From NCBI GenBank assembly GCA_002309425.1, contig DBXD01000066.1, positions 360 to 64,359 on the forward strand: DNA of 64,000 bases, read 5' to 3'. The translations under genes and the position numbers were made by a program. Origin of the DNA: Cyanobacteria bacterium UBA1221 (GTDB taxonomy: Bacteria > Cyanobacteriota > Vampirovibrionia > Gastranaerophilales > Gastranaerophilaceae). Position 1 is the stretch's first letter. Each line of letters opens with the position of its first letter. The notes below the pieces were generated by a model. It had not been told where the DNA came from and did not search any database. It saw nothing but the letters and a program-made list of their open reading frames with translations. Shown one piece after another: positions 9,220 through 18,800 of the stretch.

Positions 9220-11574
9220 CTACCCGACAGCAGGTTCTTTGTTGATTAGATATATGGCTTCATCAATTTTATCTATGAGGTTGTAATAATAATTTGAATC
9301 CGCAGGGTCATTTGATATTTTTGCCCCGTGTTTGCATACGAGTTTTAACTGCCTTAACAGGTCAACAGTCATCATAATACCCTTGAACATTGTTCCTTCG
9401 TCTTTATATGTTTTTGGGTCTGACATATAATACAAATTACTCCAGTTTCCAGTTGAATTTTCAGAGTTGAAGTTTCTTTCTGCCCATTTGTATATGTAAT
9501 CCGCCAAATCTTCATTAACTTCAATTTCTCGTGCTTTCTTATCCTGCGAAATCAAAATACTGTTATATTTCGAAATACTGTCATTTAGTTTTTCTACGTA
9601 TTTTTCGATATTCTTTGTTTTCCAGGCAAAAGATTTTTTAGGTTCATCAAATTTAGGAATAAATTTATCTTCTTTTTTGTTTTCTATGTTCGCCAAAGCA
9701 CCAACGGCAGCAGCCAATTCAACGGGATTGAGTTTTTCAAACGCATGGGAAGAAAGCATTTCCACAACAGGAATTTGTGCATATCCGTTCAAATCCGAAA
9801 TCAAACAGCCTTTTTCCGTCAGCCTGTCCTGCGGGGAAATATATCCAAACGCTTTTAACATGCGAATTTTTCTGTCAAATACACTTCTTAATGCCAGTTT
9901 CTGAGCATATCTCTTTTTCTCGTCCTTATTGTACGTATAAAAAGATTTATCACATATGAGATTTAACATTTCATCTCCCTGACAAGCTTCATAATATTTT
10001 GTTATAAATGAATAATCAGGTTGGAAGGAACTCCTTAAACTATTCGGGCTTGATTTTACAAGATTGTCAAATATTATTTTTTCATCATTATTTCTGCTCA
10101 GAGTATAACAATACCCGATTTTGTCAATTCCTCTGCGGCCTGCTCTGCCCGCCATCTGATGAAATTCGTTCGGAGAGAGGGTTCTTTTGTTGTCGGGGCC
10201 GTCAGGATTGTCGGACGGCTTCCTTGTTGAAGTTATTACTGTTGTCCTGGTCGGCATATTTATTCCCGCAGATAAGGTTTCCGTTGCTATTACAACTTTT
10301 ACCAGCTTCTTCTGGAACAATTCTTCAACAAGTTCTTTTTGATTTGGCAGTAATCCCGCATTATGAACGGCATATCCCTTGAACAGGCCCTGAATATTCA
10401 GAGTTTCGCCCAAATACTTTCCTTCTTGCTCGTATCTTTCAAGTATCTCGGCTATTTGTTCTTTTTCTTCGTCCGTTGTTAAATGTGCAGAGTATTTTGT
10501 TAAGTAATCAAGAATATCTTTACTGTTTTTCTTGTCAAACACAAAAAATATTGCCGGTAATCTGTCGTTATCCCTGAGTTTCCTTACAACATCCACATAT
10601 GAGTATGCCGGGATAAGTTCTTTTTTCTCGGCAATTTTTGCTAATTTATCAAGCTGACTGTTAAATTTTGAATTTTTCTTTTTTGACTTTTGCGGCTGTT
10701 CTAACTCAGATACATTAATATTCTCAAATTCGAGAGGAACGTGCCTGTTAGAATTTGGGACATCAATCAGAACCGTATGTACGGGTTTATTCTTATCCGC
10801 TCTATATTCTGCCAGCTCCGTATTGCTTCCTTTTACTATTTCCGGCGGGATGTGTTTTCTTATTTCTGCCATCCAGCCGGCAATGTCTTTATTATTACCT
10901 ATTGTTGCGGACAGGGACAAAAGTTGTACAGAAGGATCGGTTAAAAAGATTGATTGTTCCCAGATTCCGCCCCTGTCAACATCTCCCAGATAATGTAATT
11001 CATCAAAGATTACCGTACCCAAATCATCCAGCATATCATTATGACGTCCGAAATGTTCCCCAAAAACCATATTCCGATAAACTTCCGTTGTCATAATCAC
11101 AATAGGAGCATCAGCGTTAATCTTTGTATCACCTGTCAGAATTCCGACATTTTCTTCACCGTATATACGCTGAAAATCTCTGAATTTTTCATTACTCAAC
11201 GCTTTAAGGGGTGCGGTATAAAATGTTTTTTTTCCTTCCCGCAAATTCTTATTTATTGCATAATGCGCAATAGCAGTTTTTCCGGTCCCAGTCGGAGCTG
11301 TGACCAAAACATCATTTTCAAGTAATATATTTTGCGCTGCCGCTTTTTGAAATATATCAGGGGTTGCACCTTTTGGCAGCTTAAAGTAATTCTTCTCTAC
11401 GGTTCTGTCAAAATCACTGTTCCCGAATGAAATATTTTTATATGACATTTGGGACATTGTTTTTAATATATCCGATGAATTGTAAGTCGGAACATTAGCC
11501 TTTTCTTTTTTATTATTTACCGAAAACCTGGTGCATACTAAACTTTGTTCCGGCGAAATTGCGAAAATTTTCAT
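9220..11574 (-). CDS. Ski2-like DEAD/DEAH-box RNA helicase
   Basis: Superfamily 2 helicase of the Ski2/Mtr4/HelY type, expected to unwind RNA with ATP. The 784 residues contain Walker A APTGTGKT (93-100), the DEVH-type box as DELH (191-194), LSAT (221-224), ATETLSAGINMPTRT and the HQMAGRAGRRG motif VI, then a helical C-terminal part. A 90-residue N-terminal extension carries YKNISFGN (45-52), the F-x-G motif seen in many lineage-specific proteins here. The promoter-like AGCAA element lies just upstream. Bacterial Ski2-like helicases are often of unknown role; RNA decay or ribosome maturation is plausible. Confidence 0.87.
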   Translation of the reverse strand: MKIFAISPEQSLVCTRFSVNNKKEKANVPTYNSSDILKTMSQMSYKNISFGNSDFDRTVEKNYFKLPKGATPDIFQKAAAQNILLENDVLVTAPTGTGKTAIAHYAINKNLREGKKTFYTAPLKALSNEKFRDFQRIYGEENVGILTGDTKINADAPIVIMTTEVYRNMVFGEHFGRHNDMLDDLGTVIFDELHYLGDVDRGGIWEQSIFLTDPSVQLLSLSATIGNNKDIAGWMAEIRKHIPPEIVKGSNTELAEYRADKNKPVHTVLIDVPNSNRHVPLEFENINVSELEQPQKSKKKNSKFNSQLDKLAKIAEKKELIPAYSYVDVVRKLRDNDRLPAIFFVFDKKNSKDILDYLTKYSAHLTTDEEKEQIAEILERYEQEGKYLGETLNIQGLFKGYAVHNAGLLPNQKELVEELFQKKLVKVVIATETLSAGINMPTRTTVITSTRKPSDNPDGPDNKRTLSPNEFHQMAGRAGRRGIDKIGYCYTLSRNNDEKIIFDNLVKSSPNSLRSSFQPDYSFITKYYEACQGDEMLNLICDKSFYTYNKDEKKRYAQKLALRSVFDRKIRMLKAFGYISPQDRLTEKGCLISDLNGYAQIPVVEMLSSHAFEKLNPVELAAAVGALANIENKKEDKFIPKFDEPKKSFAWKTKNIEKYVEKLNDSISKYNSILISQDKKAREIEVNEDLADYIYKWAERNFNSENSTGNWSNLYYMSDPKTYKDEGTMFKGIMMTVDLLRQLKLVCKHGAKISNDPADSNYYYNLIDKIDEAIYLINKEPAVG

Positions 11575-11607
11575 AAACTAATCCTAAATCCTATTTTTAT
11601 AATAGTT

Positions 11608-11635
11608 TAATAACCCGTGAATTTTAAATTTTGCT
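11608..11635 (-). promoter_or_regulatory. AGCAA-N17-TTATTA promoter-like element of the helicase gene
   Basis: On the minus strand AGCAA (11631-11635) is followed by an A/T tract, then CACGGG, then TTATTA (11608-11613), with 17 bases between the boxes. The C/G-rich bases just before the second box recur in other copies. It lies 34 bases before the ATG. Confidence 0.55.
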
Positions 11636-11683
11636 AAAATATAACAATTTGTAACACAAAATATATTTATTTGTCATATTAAA

Positions 11684-12538
11684 TTAATAAGTTCTTTTAT
11701 ATTCTATCAGGGCATTTTTATATTTATCACATAAATTCTTTTCTTTTAGAAAATTTTCCAAGGCCGCAATAGATATGTTTGAGCACTCAATATGGCAATC
11801 TTCCTTACCTGTTATAGAATTATTGTTATTTATTCTGTACACAATAAGGACTTTATCCATTACATACATTGAATTTGCCAAAGCATATGCTGAATATACA
11901 AAAAAAGAATCATTGTGCCTTTTCAGGTTTAAAAACTTTAATTTATTTTTTCTTACAAATGATGTTTTAAATAATTTATTCCACAAAGCTCCCCTGCAAA
12001 AAGTAAATAAAGTATCTTGAACATCATTAGGGCCAAAAACAGTATTAACAGGGTATGGAGGTGTCCATAGCCACCAAATATCTTCATTGGTATATGTTTT
12101 AGCGGCATCATCAAAACAAACCGACTTGAACATTGTAATATCAGTTTTATATTTTTCAGCGGTATTATAGACTTCTTCAAGCATATTGGGTTTATATATG
12201 TCATCCGTATCAAGAAATATTAAATATTTACCCCTGACATGTTTTAAACCCTCATTTCTTGCATTGCCTGCGCCGAGGTTTTGGGATAACTTTATTAATG
12301 AAATTCTGTTATCCTTTTTTTTAAATTCTTCTATCAGATTTACTGAATTATCAGTTGATTTGTCATCAACAAAAATTACCTCAAAGTTCTTAAAGGTTTG
12401 CTGTTCAATATAAGTATATAAATCCGGCAGGAATTGAGCGGCATTATAACAGGGAATAACCACTGACACCTTCGGCCTTTTTGGGCAAAAATATCTGAGC
12501 TTTGCCGCTAACTCACATATATAACTCTTCAATCTCAT
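11684..12538 (-). CDS. Family 2 glycosyltransferase
   Basis: Transfers a sugar from a nucleotide donor to an unknown acceptor, probably a cell-surface glycan. The 284-residue protein has the GT-A start VSVVIPCYNAAQFLPDLY (about residue 24), VIFVDDKSTDNS, NLGAGNARNEGL and the metal-binding LDTDD. The first 23 residues are basic and may be membrane-associated. It is a single gene with no glycan cluster around it. It lacks the AGCAA element and F-x-G motif of the neighbouring helicase. Confidence 0.85.
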   Translation of the reverse strand: MRLKSYICELAAKLRYFCPKRPKVSVVIPCYNAAQFLPDLYTYIEQQTFKNFEVIFVDDKSTDNSVNLIEEFKKKDNRISLIKLSQNLGAGNARNEGLKHVRGKYLIFLDTDDIYKPNMLEEVYNTAEKYKTDITMFKSVCFDDAAKTYTNEDIWWLWTPPYPVNTVFGPNDVQDTLFTFCRGALWNKLFKTSFVRKNKLKFLNLKRHNDSFFVYSAYALANSMYVMDKVLIVYRINNNNSITGKEDCHIECSNISIAALENFLKEKNLCDKYKNALIEYKRTY

Positions 12539-12764
12539 CGATATTTATCCCCATACCATAAATTAAATGTAAATCGAAATAGAAAAAGTTTCAAGTTTTT
12601 ATATAAAATACTTATATGGTTTTATTAATATTTATTAATTGTTACTTGCAAAAAGAAATTGTTTATACTAACATTACAATACTTACGTGCGTCGGTGATA
12701 TTTTGTGGATAAGCCGATTAAGGAATTTAAATAGTATTTAGCTAAATAATAAAGGAATAAAAAA

Positions 12765-13118
12765 ATGAACCCTATTATCGATGAATTAGAAAAACCTTAT
12801 ATGGAAAAGGAAATTCCGGATGTAAATCCCGGAGATACAGTCAAAGTATTTGTCAGAATTGTTGAAGGAAACAAAGAAAGAATACAGGCTTTTGAAGGTA
12901 CTGTTATCAAGAAACACGGCTCAGGCATTAACAAAACCATTACCGTCAGAAAGATTTTCCAGGGTGTTGGTGTTGAACGTGTGTTCTTAATTCACTCACC
13001 GAGAATTGAAAAAATCAACATTATCAGACGCGGTGATGTAAAACGTGCTAAATTGTACTACCTGAGAGAACGTTCAGGTAAGGCTACTCGTATCAAGGAA
13101 AAAATTGAAAAAAAATAA
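12765..13118 (+). CDS. rplS: 50S ribosomal protein L19
   Basis: L19 sits at the 30S-50S interface of the ribosome. The 117 residues match the family throughout: [56 protein letters not shown] and [19 protein letters not shown]. The ribosome binding site is AAAGGAA before the ATG. It is followed by rbgA with a 14-base overlap. The 226 bases upstream hold the promoter region, where I could not place boxes securely. Confidence 0.97.
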   Translation: MNPIIDELEKPYMEKEIPDVNPGDTVKVFVRIVEGNKERIQAFEGTVIKKHGSGINKTITVRKIFQGVGVERVFLIHSPRIEKINIIRRGDVKRAKLYYLRERSGKATRIKEKIEKK

Positions 13119-13944
13119 AACACATATTCACTGGTATCCGGGGCATATAGCAAAGGCCGAAAGGAAGTTAAAAGAACAGCTGAACCTCGTAGATGCCGTA
13201 ATAGAAGTAGTTGATGCGAGGCTGCCGATTTCGAGCAGTTATGAAAATATTACGAGGCTTTTAGGTCAAAAGCCTCGTTTAATATTGTTAAACAAATCTG
13301 ATTTAACCGATAAAGAAGAACTTAAAAACTGGATAAAAATTCTCTCGGAAAAGAATGAAGTACCTGTACTGGTTTCTGATGCCAAAAACTCTAAAGATTT
13401 GAACTTCATAATTAAAAAAGCAGAAGAACTTGCCGAACCCAAAATTCAGGAAATTATGAAGAAGGGACTTCTCAGACGACCAGCAAGAATAATGGTTGTC
13501 GGGATGCCTAATGTAGGGAAATCAAGTATTATAAATAAACTCACAAAATCTTCCAAAACCAAGGTCGGAGCAAAGGCAGGAGTCACCCGTCAGCAGCAGT
13601 GGGTAAGAATTAATCCTAAATTAGAATTACTGGATACTCCCGGAATTATACCGATGACCCAAGATGACCAACAGGCAGCTCAAAAACTGGCTTTTGTTAA
13701 TTCGGTATCAGAAAATGCATATTCAAATGAACTTGTTGCAACAGAGCTTGTTGAACTGTTAAAAGAAAAATATCCCGAACAGCTAAAAGCCTACTACGAT
13801 TTAAATGACAGTTGTTCCCTTGAAAGTATTGCCTTGTCAAGAAACTGGATAATTTCAGGCGGCCAGCCGGATATCGAAAGGACATCCGCATATGTATTAA
13901 GGGATTTTCGTGAAGGGAAAATAGGAAAGTTTATACTGGATTAA
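13105..13944 (+). CDS. rbgA: Ribosome biogenesis GTPase RbgA (YlqF)
   Basis: RbgA is a circularly permuted GTPase that acts late in 50S assembly. In the 279 residues the G motifs come in permuted order: G4 LLNKSD, G5 VSDAK, G1 GMPNVGKSS and G3 DTPGI. The N-terminus [12 protein letters not shown] is diagnostic. The start is a TTG inside the end of rplS, with AAGGA five bases before it; no ATG is available early enough to keep the N-terminal motif. Overlap with rplS makes sense functionally, since both concern the 50S subunit. Confidence 0.93.
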   Translation: MKKNKTHIHWYPGHIAKAERKLKEQLNLVDAVIEVVDARLPISSSYENITRLLGQKPRLILLNKSDLTDKEELKNWIKILSEKNEVPVLVSDAKNSKDLNFIIKKAEELAEPKIQEIMKKGLLRRPARIMVVGMPNVGKSSIINKLTKSSKTKVGAKAGVTRQQQWVRINPKLELLDTPGIIPMTQDDQQAAQKLAFVNSVSENAYSNELVATELVELLKEKYPEQLKAYYDLNDSCSLESIALSRNWIISGGQPDIERTSAYVLRDFREGKIGKFILD

Positions 13945-13946
13945 TT

Positions 13947-14666
13947 ATGAAAACACTAACACCGGAAAAGGAGTTATCATTCAACAAAACGTCAAAGCCG
14001 TCTAATACCGTAACTAATGATAATAACCACATAATACAACTATTTAATTTTGATTATAATCAAAAATGCACGGTAATCGGAACAGACGAAGCCGGCAGAG
14101 GTCCTGCCGCAGGAGGTGTGTTTGCATCCGCGGTTTGTTTTCATAAAAAAAGCAAAGAATTAACGGAATCTCTGTCCATATTGAATGACAGTAAGCAGCT
14201 GTCAAAAAAGAACAGGGAATACTTATACGATATAATCAAAAACGAAACAATTAATTCAACTGTTTGTATTGAAGTTGAGGAAATTGAAAAAATAAATATT
14301 TTGCAGGCATCTTTAAAAGCTATGCGTATTGCCTGCCAAAATGTAATTGATAATCTTGGTGACGAGAAATTTATGGTATTAATTGACGGCAATAAACTGA
14401 TAAAAGGTTTTCATTACCCGCAAAAGTGTGTAATAAAAGGTGACAGCCATTCAGCATCAATCGCCGCCGCAAGCATCTTGGCAAAAGTAACTCGTGACAG
14501 ATATATGGAAGAACTCGATAAAAAATACCCACAATACGGCTGGTCACATAATGCAGGATACTTGACAAAAGAACATCTTGAAGCGATTGATAAATATGGG
14601 TTGAGCGAATATCACCGCCCGTCTTTTCTGAAGAAACATTTTGAGAAACAACTTTCTTTATTTTAA
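13947..14666 (+). CDS. rnhB: Ribonuclease HII
   Basis: RNase HII removes ribonucleotides and RNA from RNA-DNA hybrids. The 239 residues include VIGTDEAGRGPAAGGVFASA with the DExGRG metal site, LNDSKQLSKKNRE, and later KGDSHSASIAAASILAKVTRD. The first 45 residues are a polar extension absent from most homologues. Two bases separate it from rbgA, and rplS-rbgA-rnhB form a plausible operon. Its end overlaps the opposite-strand gene at 14658 by 9 bases. Confidence 0.94.
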   Translation: MKTLTPEKELSFNKTSKPSNTVTNDNNHIIQLFNFDYNQKCTVIGTDEAGRGPAAGGVFASAVCFHKKSKELTESLSILNDSKQLSKKNREYLYDIIKNETINSTVCIEVEEIEKINILQASLKAMRIACQNVIDNLGDEKFMVLIDGNKLIKGFHYPQKCVIKGDSHSASIAAASILAKVTRDRYMEELDKKYPQYGWSHNAGYLTKEHLEAIDKYGLSEYHRPSFLKKHFEKQLSLF

Positions 14667-16520
14667 ATCAAGAACCGCTCGTAAAAGATTTTTAGAGTCC
14701 TCATATTTATAATTTGAGGTTTCTGTTTCCTGTACTCCCAATAGAATTGCAATATATAAATCATCATCTTTCTGCACAACCGCAACCATGTTAGCAGTAT
14801 AACCGCACATACCGTATTTTGCACCCAGACATTCTGGGATATAATATTCAGAATTTTCCTTTAACAACTGGTTGATTGTAGAAACACTTTTTTCTCCGGT
14901 TTCATTTACTATTCGGTACGAACGACGCCCGAATATCTGGCAGAACATATTATTTTGCAAAGCATATTCTAAAAGAGTATATGCATCTTCCGCAGTTATG
15001 CCGTTATCTTTACCCAGACCCGTTATTGAAGAATAACGGGTATTTTTTGCACCTATTTGTACTGCTTTTTGATTCATAAGATTTACAAAATTATTAACCG
15101 AACCTGCTACACATTCCGCAATCAATTTCGCGGGAGAATTATTTTGAGTTACCATCAACACATTTACCAAATCATATAACGTCACAGCTTTGACTCCGGG
15201 CAATTCATTATTTAGCAAATATACAGGTAAATTTAGCTTTCCGCTTTCCAACGCAATGACTGCTGTCAAAATTTTAGCAAAAGCAACAGGGCTAAAAACT
15301 TCTTTTATCTGCTTTTGCATAAGAATTTTTCTAGTTTTCATACTTTTAATAAGGACAGAAGAAGTATTTACCTTAACCGGCAATTTTACCGAATCCGAAA
15401 AAACTTCAGGAGAACTGTCCACTGTCATTTTCCGCTTCTTAAATTTCTGATATATCGGTTCACTCAATAAATCCTGTTTTTCATGACAATTTTTCAGATG
15501 AGAAATATAAATCGGCTTATTTTGCTTGTAGTATTCAATATCAAACACCTGAGAAAAATATTCCAGTCTGTTCAATGCATCGAGAGATAACAACGTATTT
15601 TTACATTTTCTGCAGGTATTACAGTTTTCAGCACCCGCCATACAAACATTCAAATACTTTTGTGCCGGAGAAAAATGAATAATATCCTGCAATTTTTCAA
15701 ATCTTGTTTTCTCACCGCCCTCTATGAATATTTCAAGGGAAGATGTAGTAAACACGTAACCCAACAGCAATTCATAATGACCGCAATCAAATCTGTCACT
15801 TTCGTTTAGACTAAACTGAGTGAAATCAAGCCCCGATGAACCGTAATAGTACAGTTTAAATAATTTTTGCAGGGCAAAAACAGGAAACAAATTGCAATAA
15901 ATATGATTAATCGCATAGGGAATATCAAAATCTTTTGATAAGTTACTTCTTGTTAAAATTAACGGAAGGTCAACCTCTTCTGCAAGTGCCGAATATTTTT
16001 TTATAATCTGCTCTTTGGTTTTCTCACCGCTTCTGCCACCCTCATTGTATGCGGGGACATCAAAAGCGCCTGTATCATGGATACATAAATGTGTTAAATT
16101 TCTTGTATGGTATTCCGAATCAAGGTATTCGGATAACACGTGCATTGAGTCAATACCACCGACCATACCTGTTCCGACCGCCCCCGCACTTTTTACGTGC
16201 TCTTTTTTTATGTCAGCAGAGATTCTTGATTTATAAAAATTTTTACCGCTTTTTACAAGTGTCGGTATCAAATGAGTTCTCAAATTATGGAGCAACTCTT
16301 CAGAAACAGGAGATAAGCATACGATTTCTTTCTTATTTCGCATTGCAAATGGCAGCAATGCGATAACAAACGCATCACATCGGTCTTTTACAAGGAACTT
16401 TTCATACTTTTCATCAACTTCCAACCATAACTGCTTTGTTTCGTCATTAATTTCCACATCAACAGACAATCTGGCTTTCTTATTACTTTTTGTAATTTTG
16501 GGAATCCCGATTGTTATCAT
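14658..16520 (-). CDS. Fusion of a PP-loop-like domain with a degenerate S11 (D-Ala-D-Ala carboxypeptidase-like) domain
   Basis: Residues 1-320 resemble an uncharacterised PP-loop (HUP-superfamily) group: FVIALLPFAM, a PP-loop MVGGIDS (119-125, where SGGxDS is usual), LCIHDTGAFD and a metal-type Cys set C293, C300, C303 and C306 in ENCNTCRKC. Residues 380-620 follow peptidase S11, but the active-site motifs are changed: the SxxK serine aligns with A413 in VAFAK, SxN aligns with Q459-N-N461, and KTG reads K568-Y-G570. Peptidase activity is therefore unlikely. There is no signal peptide, so the S11-like part may act as a cytoplasmic binding module. A good ribosome binding site (CAGGAG) precedes the ATG. 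Family assignment is from memory of motifs. Confidence 0.7.
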   Translation of the reverse strand: MITIGIPKITKSNKKARLSVDVEINDETKQLWLEVDEKYEKFLVKDRCDAFVIALLPFAMRNKKEIVCLSPVSEELLHNLRTHLIPTLVKSGKNFYKSRISADIKKEHVKSAGAVGTGMVGGIDSMHVLSEYLDSEYHTRNLTHLCIHDTGAFDVPAYNEGGRSGEKTKEQIIKKYSALAEEVDLPLILTRSNLSKDFDIPYAINHIYCNLFPVFALQKLFKLYYYGSSGLDFTQFSLNESDRFDCGHYELLLGYVFTTSSLEIFIEGGEKTRFEKLQDIIHFSPAQKYLNVCMAGAENCNTCRKCKNTLLSLDALNRLEYFSQVFDIEYYKQNKPIYISHLKNCHEKQDLLSEPIYQKFKKRKMTVDSSPEVFSDSVKLPVKVNTSSVLIKSMKTRKILMQKQIKEVFSPVAFAKILTAVIALESGKLNLPVYLLNNELPGVKAVTLYDLVNVLMVTQNNSPAKLIAECVAGSVNNFVNLMNQKAVQIGAKNTRYSSITGLGKDNGITAEDAYTLLEYALQNNMFCQIFGRRSYRIVNETGEKSVSTINQLLKENSEYYIPECLGAKYGMCGYTANMVAVVQKDDDLYIAILLGVQETETSNYKYEDSKNLLRAVLDLK

Positions 16521-16588
16521 AAAACTCTCCTGTAATACCTATATTATATAAATAATATCCGGCGATGTCTAAATATTAAGTGAAAAAT

Positions 16589-17563
16589 TTATTTTTCTTT
16601 GCTGAATTTGTCAGCAAGGAAGGTTGAGATAAGAGGAACAAAAATATAATAAAGAGTTCCCAGAATCAAGACAGGCTTTGCAACCCGAATGCCCTCAACA
16701 TATTTTTCAATTTCTTTTGAGCCTCTGTTTGCTTCCCTGAATTTTTCTATAAATCTTTCAGTCGGTTTTTTCGTTAAAGAATCGATTACATAACCGCCTC
16801 CGACAGAGATACCTGTTGCAATGGCCGAATTATAGATTAATGTTTTTTTTCTGTCCTGCTCTATTTTCTTACTTTTATTAGCACTGTGAATAAAAGCTCC
16901 CGTTGCGAGCATATCCGTCAATGAAATAATATGCTGCTCAAACCTTGTATTGTGGAATTTATCCGCAAGTTTTTGCACTCTTGCGGTATTTATTTCTTTT
17001 GCAATGCCTTTGGAAAATTTTTCGGTTACTCTTTCATATAGCCCCGTAAATGCGGGGGTGGACTGTTTTAAAGAAACTCTACCCTGAGATTGCTGTTTAT
17101 TATCCTCTTTTTGCGGAAATAACTTTGACATTATAGGGGGAATAAGTGCGCAAGTCAGTATGGCTTTTGGTGCGGCTATAATAAAACCCAAACCCAGTTT
17201 AAAAAGCTGGGTTGCAAAAGCATATTTTTTCGAGGCTGCTAAAGTTTTTTCGCCTGCTTTTAAATTTTTTATTGCTTCTGCAGTCAGATATTTTTGCGGA
17301 TTTTCATCTATATTTTTAACGGCTTTTGCTATAGGTTTTGATGCTCCAAACATTAGTAGATAACCGATAAGGGTAGAAGCAACAGACTTTGTTCCTGCAT
17401 ATTGTTTATTTTTTTTATCAGTACCCGGAGTCGCAAGAATTATTGCCGGCCTAATTGCAGAAAAGACAAGTGTTGCAGTTGCTGCGAATAGCGCCCCGTT
17501 ATCTGCCGCAAATTTTAGGCCTCGTTTTACTATGTTGCTATTGTAAATTGACTGTACTTTCAT
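16589..17563 (-). CDS. Lineage-specific membrane protein, 324 aa
   Basis: I do not recognise a family. The protein has about five to six hydrophobic segments (for example ALFAATATLVFSAIRPAIIL near residue 25, ALLPPIMS-type stretches, and a C-terminal PVLILGTLYYIFVPLIS), separated by Lys-rich loops. Architecture and style resemble the 468-aa protein at 24586. The start overlaps nothing; pnuC begins divergently 16 bases away, so the two probably share a control region. Confidence 0.7.
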   Translation of the reverse strand: MKVQSIYNSNIVKRGLKFAADNGALFAATATLVFSAIRPAIILATPGTDKKNKQYAGTKSVASTLIGYLLMFGASKPIAKAVKNIDENPQKYLTAEAIKNLKAGEKTLAASKKYAFATQLFKLGLGFIIAAPKAILTCALIPPIMSKLFPQKEDNKQQSQGRVSLKQSTPAFTGLYERVTEKFSKGIAKEINTARVQKLADKFHNTRFEQHIISLTDMLATGAFIHSANKSKKIEQDRKKTLIYNSAIATGISVGGGYVIDSLTKKPTERFIEKFREANRGSKEIEKYVEGIRVAKPVLILGTLYYIFVPLISTFLADKFSKEK

Positions 17564-17579
17564 TGCAGTTCATTATACA

Positions 17580-18299
17580 ATGCTGATAATGAAAATAACA
17601 GAATTTGTAAAAAATGAAATATCCGGATGGAAAAGCATTGAGATTATTCTGCTTTGCGCGGCATTTTTACTGATTACATTAAATTCCGTATTTTTAAAGG
17701 ATAATATCATTGCAATCATCTCGGCAATATGCGGTATTCTGTATACAATAATTGCGGGAAAAGGGAAAATTTCCTGCTATTTATTCGGGATATGCGGCTC
17801 TGCCTGTTATGGCTATTTATCTTTTATAAATGCCTTATACGGAAATCTTCTTTTATATATTTGCTATTATATACCGGCGCAGGGTATAGGGTTTTTCAGC
17901 TGGAAAAAACATATGAAAAAGACCTCTCAGGAAATCATAAAAACATCCCTGAATTTCAGACAAAAAATATTTATTCTTACGGTTTCCGTCTTTGGAATAT
18001 ACATGACCTATCTGATATTACGGCATTTTAATGACAGTAACCCGTTATTGGACGGTATTACAACCTTTTTATCGGTAATCGGAATGTACCTTACAGTAAA
18101 GCGCTGCATTGAACAATGGATTATCTGGATGATTGTAAACGGATTATCTTTTATCATGTGGTTAAATCTTATAATACACGGACAAAAAGCTTATTCTACA
18201 CTTGTGATGTGGGGGATTTATGTTATACTTGCCGTATATTTTTATATTGAATGGAAAAAAGAACTGGTATCAAATAACAAACAAGGAGAAGTGTTATGA
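17580..18299 (+). CDS. pnuC: Nicotinamide mononucleotide/riboside transporter PnuC
   Basis: PnuC facilitates uptake of nicotinamide riboside for NAD synthesis. The 239-residue protein has about seven membrane helices and the family's C-terminal signature YLTVKRCIEQWIIWMIVNG followed by WGIYVILAVYFYIEWKK. The ATG at 17580 could be replaced by a second in-frame ATG at 17589; neither has a strong ribosome binding site. It overlaps the next gene by four bases (ATGA). No NAD-responsive element was identified upstream. Confidence 0.88.
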   Translation: MLIMKITEFVKNEISGWKSIEIILLCAAFLLITLNSVFLKDNIIAIISAICGILYTIIAGKGKISCYLFGICGSACYGYLSFINALYGNLLLYICYYIPAQGIGFFSWKKHMKKTSQEIIKTSLNFRQKIFILTVSVFGIYMTYLILRHFNDSNPLLDGITTFLSVIGMYLTVKRCIEQWIIWMIVNGLSFIMWLNLIIHGQKAYSTLVMWGIYVILAVYFYIEWKKELVSNNKQGEVL

Positions 18300-18763
18300 C
18301 ACATGCAGAAAGAGCAAAAGAGCTTTTTAAATCGGGATATAATTGTTCCCAGGCCGTACTTGGAGCTTTTTGTGAAGAATTGGGAATGGATTTTGAAACA
18401 GCGATGAAAGTCGCTTCTTCGTTCGGAGGCGGCATGGGCAGAATGAGAGAGGTATGCGGAACGGTTTCCGGAATGTTTATGGCCGCCGGATTAAAATACG
18501 GATTTTCCGACAATTCCGACCCTGCAAAAAAGGGAGAATTATATAAGAGGATTCAACATTTAGCGGAACAGTTCAGAGAAAAAAACGGCAGTATAATTTG
18601 CCGTGAACTTTTGCAGGGGATTGAAAACTCATCTTCACCCGAACCGTCCGAAAGAACTCAAAACTATTACAAAAAGAGGCCATGCGTTGATTTAGTAGGG
18701 GATGCCGCAGAAATCTTTGAACAATATCTCAAAGAGAATAATATGGTAGAAATTTCTAAATAA
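18296..18763 (+). CDS. C_GCAxxG_C_C family protein (probable redox or metal protein)
   Basis: A small protein (155 aa) of the widespread C_GCAxxG_C_C family, often next to transport or redox genes and of unknown biochemical role. The conserved cysteines are visible: GYNCSQAVLGAF, SSFGGGMGRMREVCGTVSG, IICRELL and RPCVDLV. The start overlaps the pnuC stop by four bases, with AAGGAG just before it, so it is coupled to pnuC. Confidence 0.88.
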   Translation: MTHAERAKELFKSGYNCSQAVLGAFCEELGMDFETAMKVASSFGGGMGRMREVCGTVSGMFMAAGLKYGFSDNSDPAKKGELYKRIQHLAEQFREKNGSIICRELLQGIENSSSPEPSERTQNYYKKRPCVDLVGDAAEIFEQYLKENNMVEISK

Positions 18764-18800
18764 CATTTGAAAACAAAATAATTTATTTTATAATGTAAGT

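Noticed and set aside
9080..9286. A 68-codon plus-strand frame across repeat copy 2
   Set aside because: It is made mostly of the repeat itself and of bases antisense to the end of the helicase; no start signal.
12539..12764. Possible L19 leader autoregulatory structure
   Set aside because: No convincing conserved hairpin could be drawn by eye; the region is plain AT-rich sequence.
17580..18299. Riboswitch upstream of pnuC (NAD or preQ1 type)
   Set aside because: Only 16 bases separate it from the divergent neighbour, too short for a known riboswitch class.
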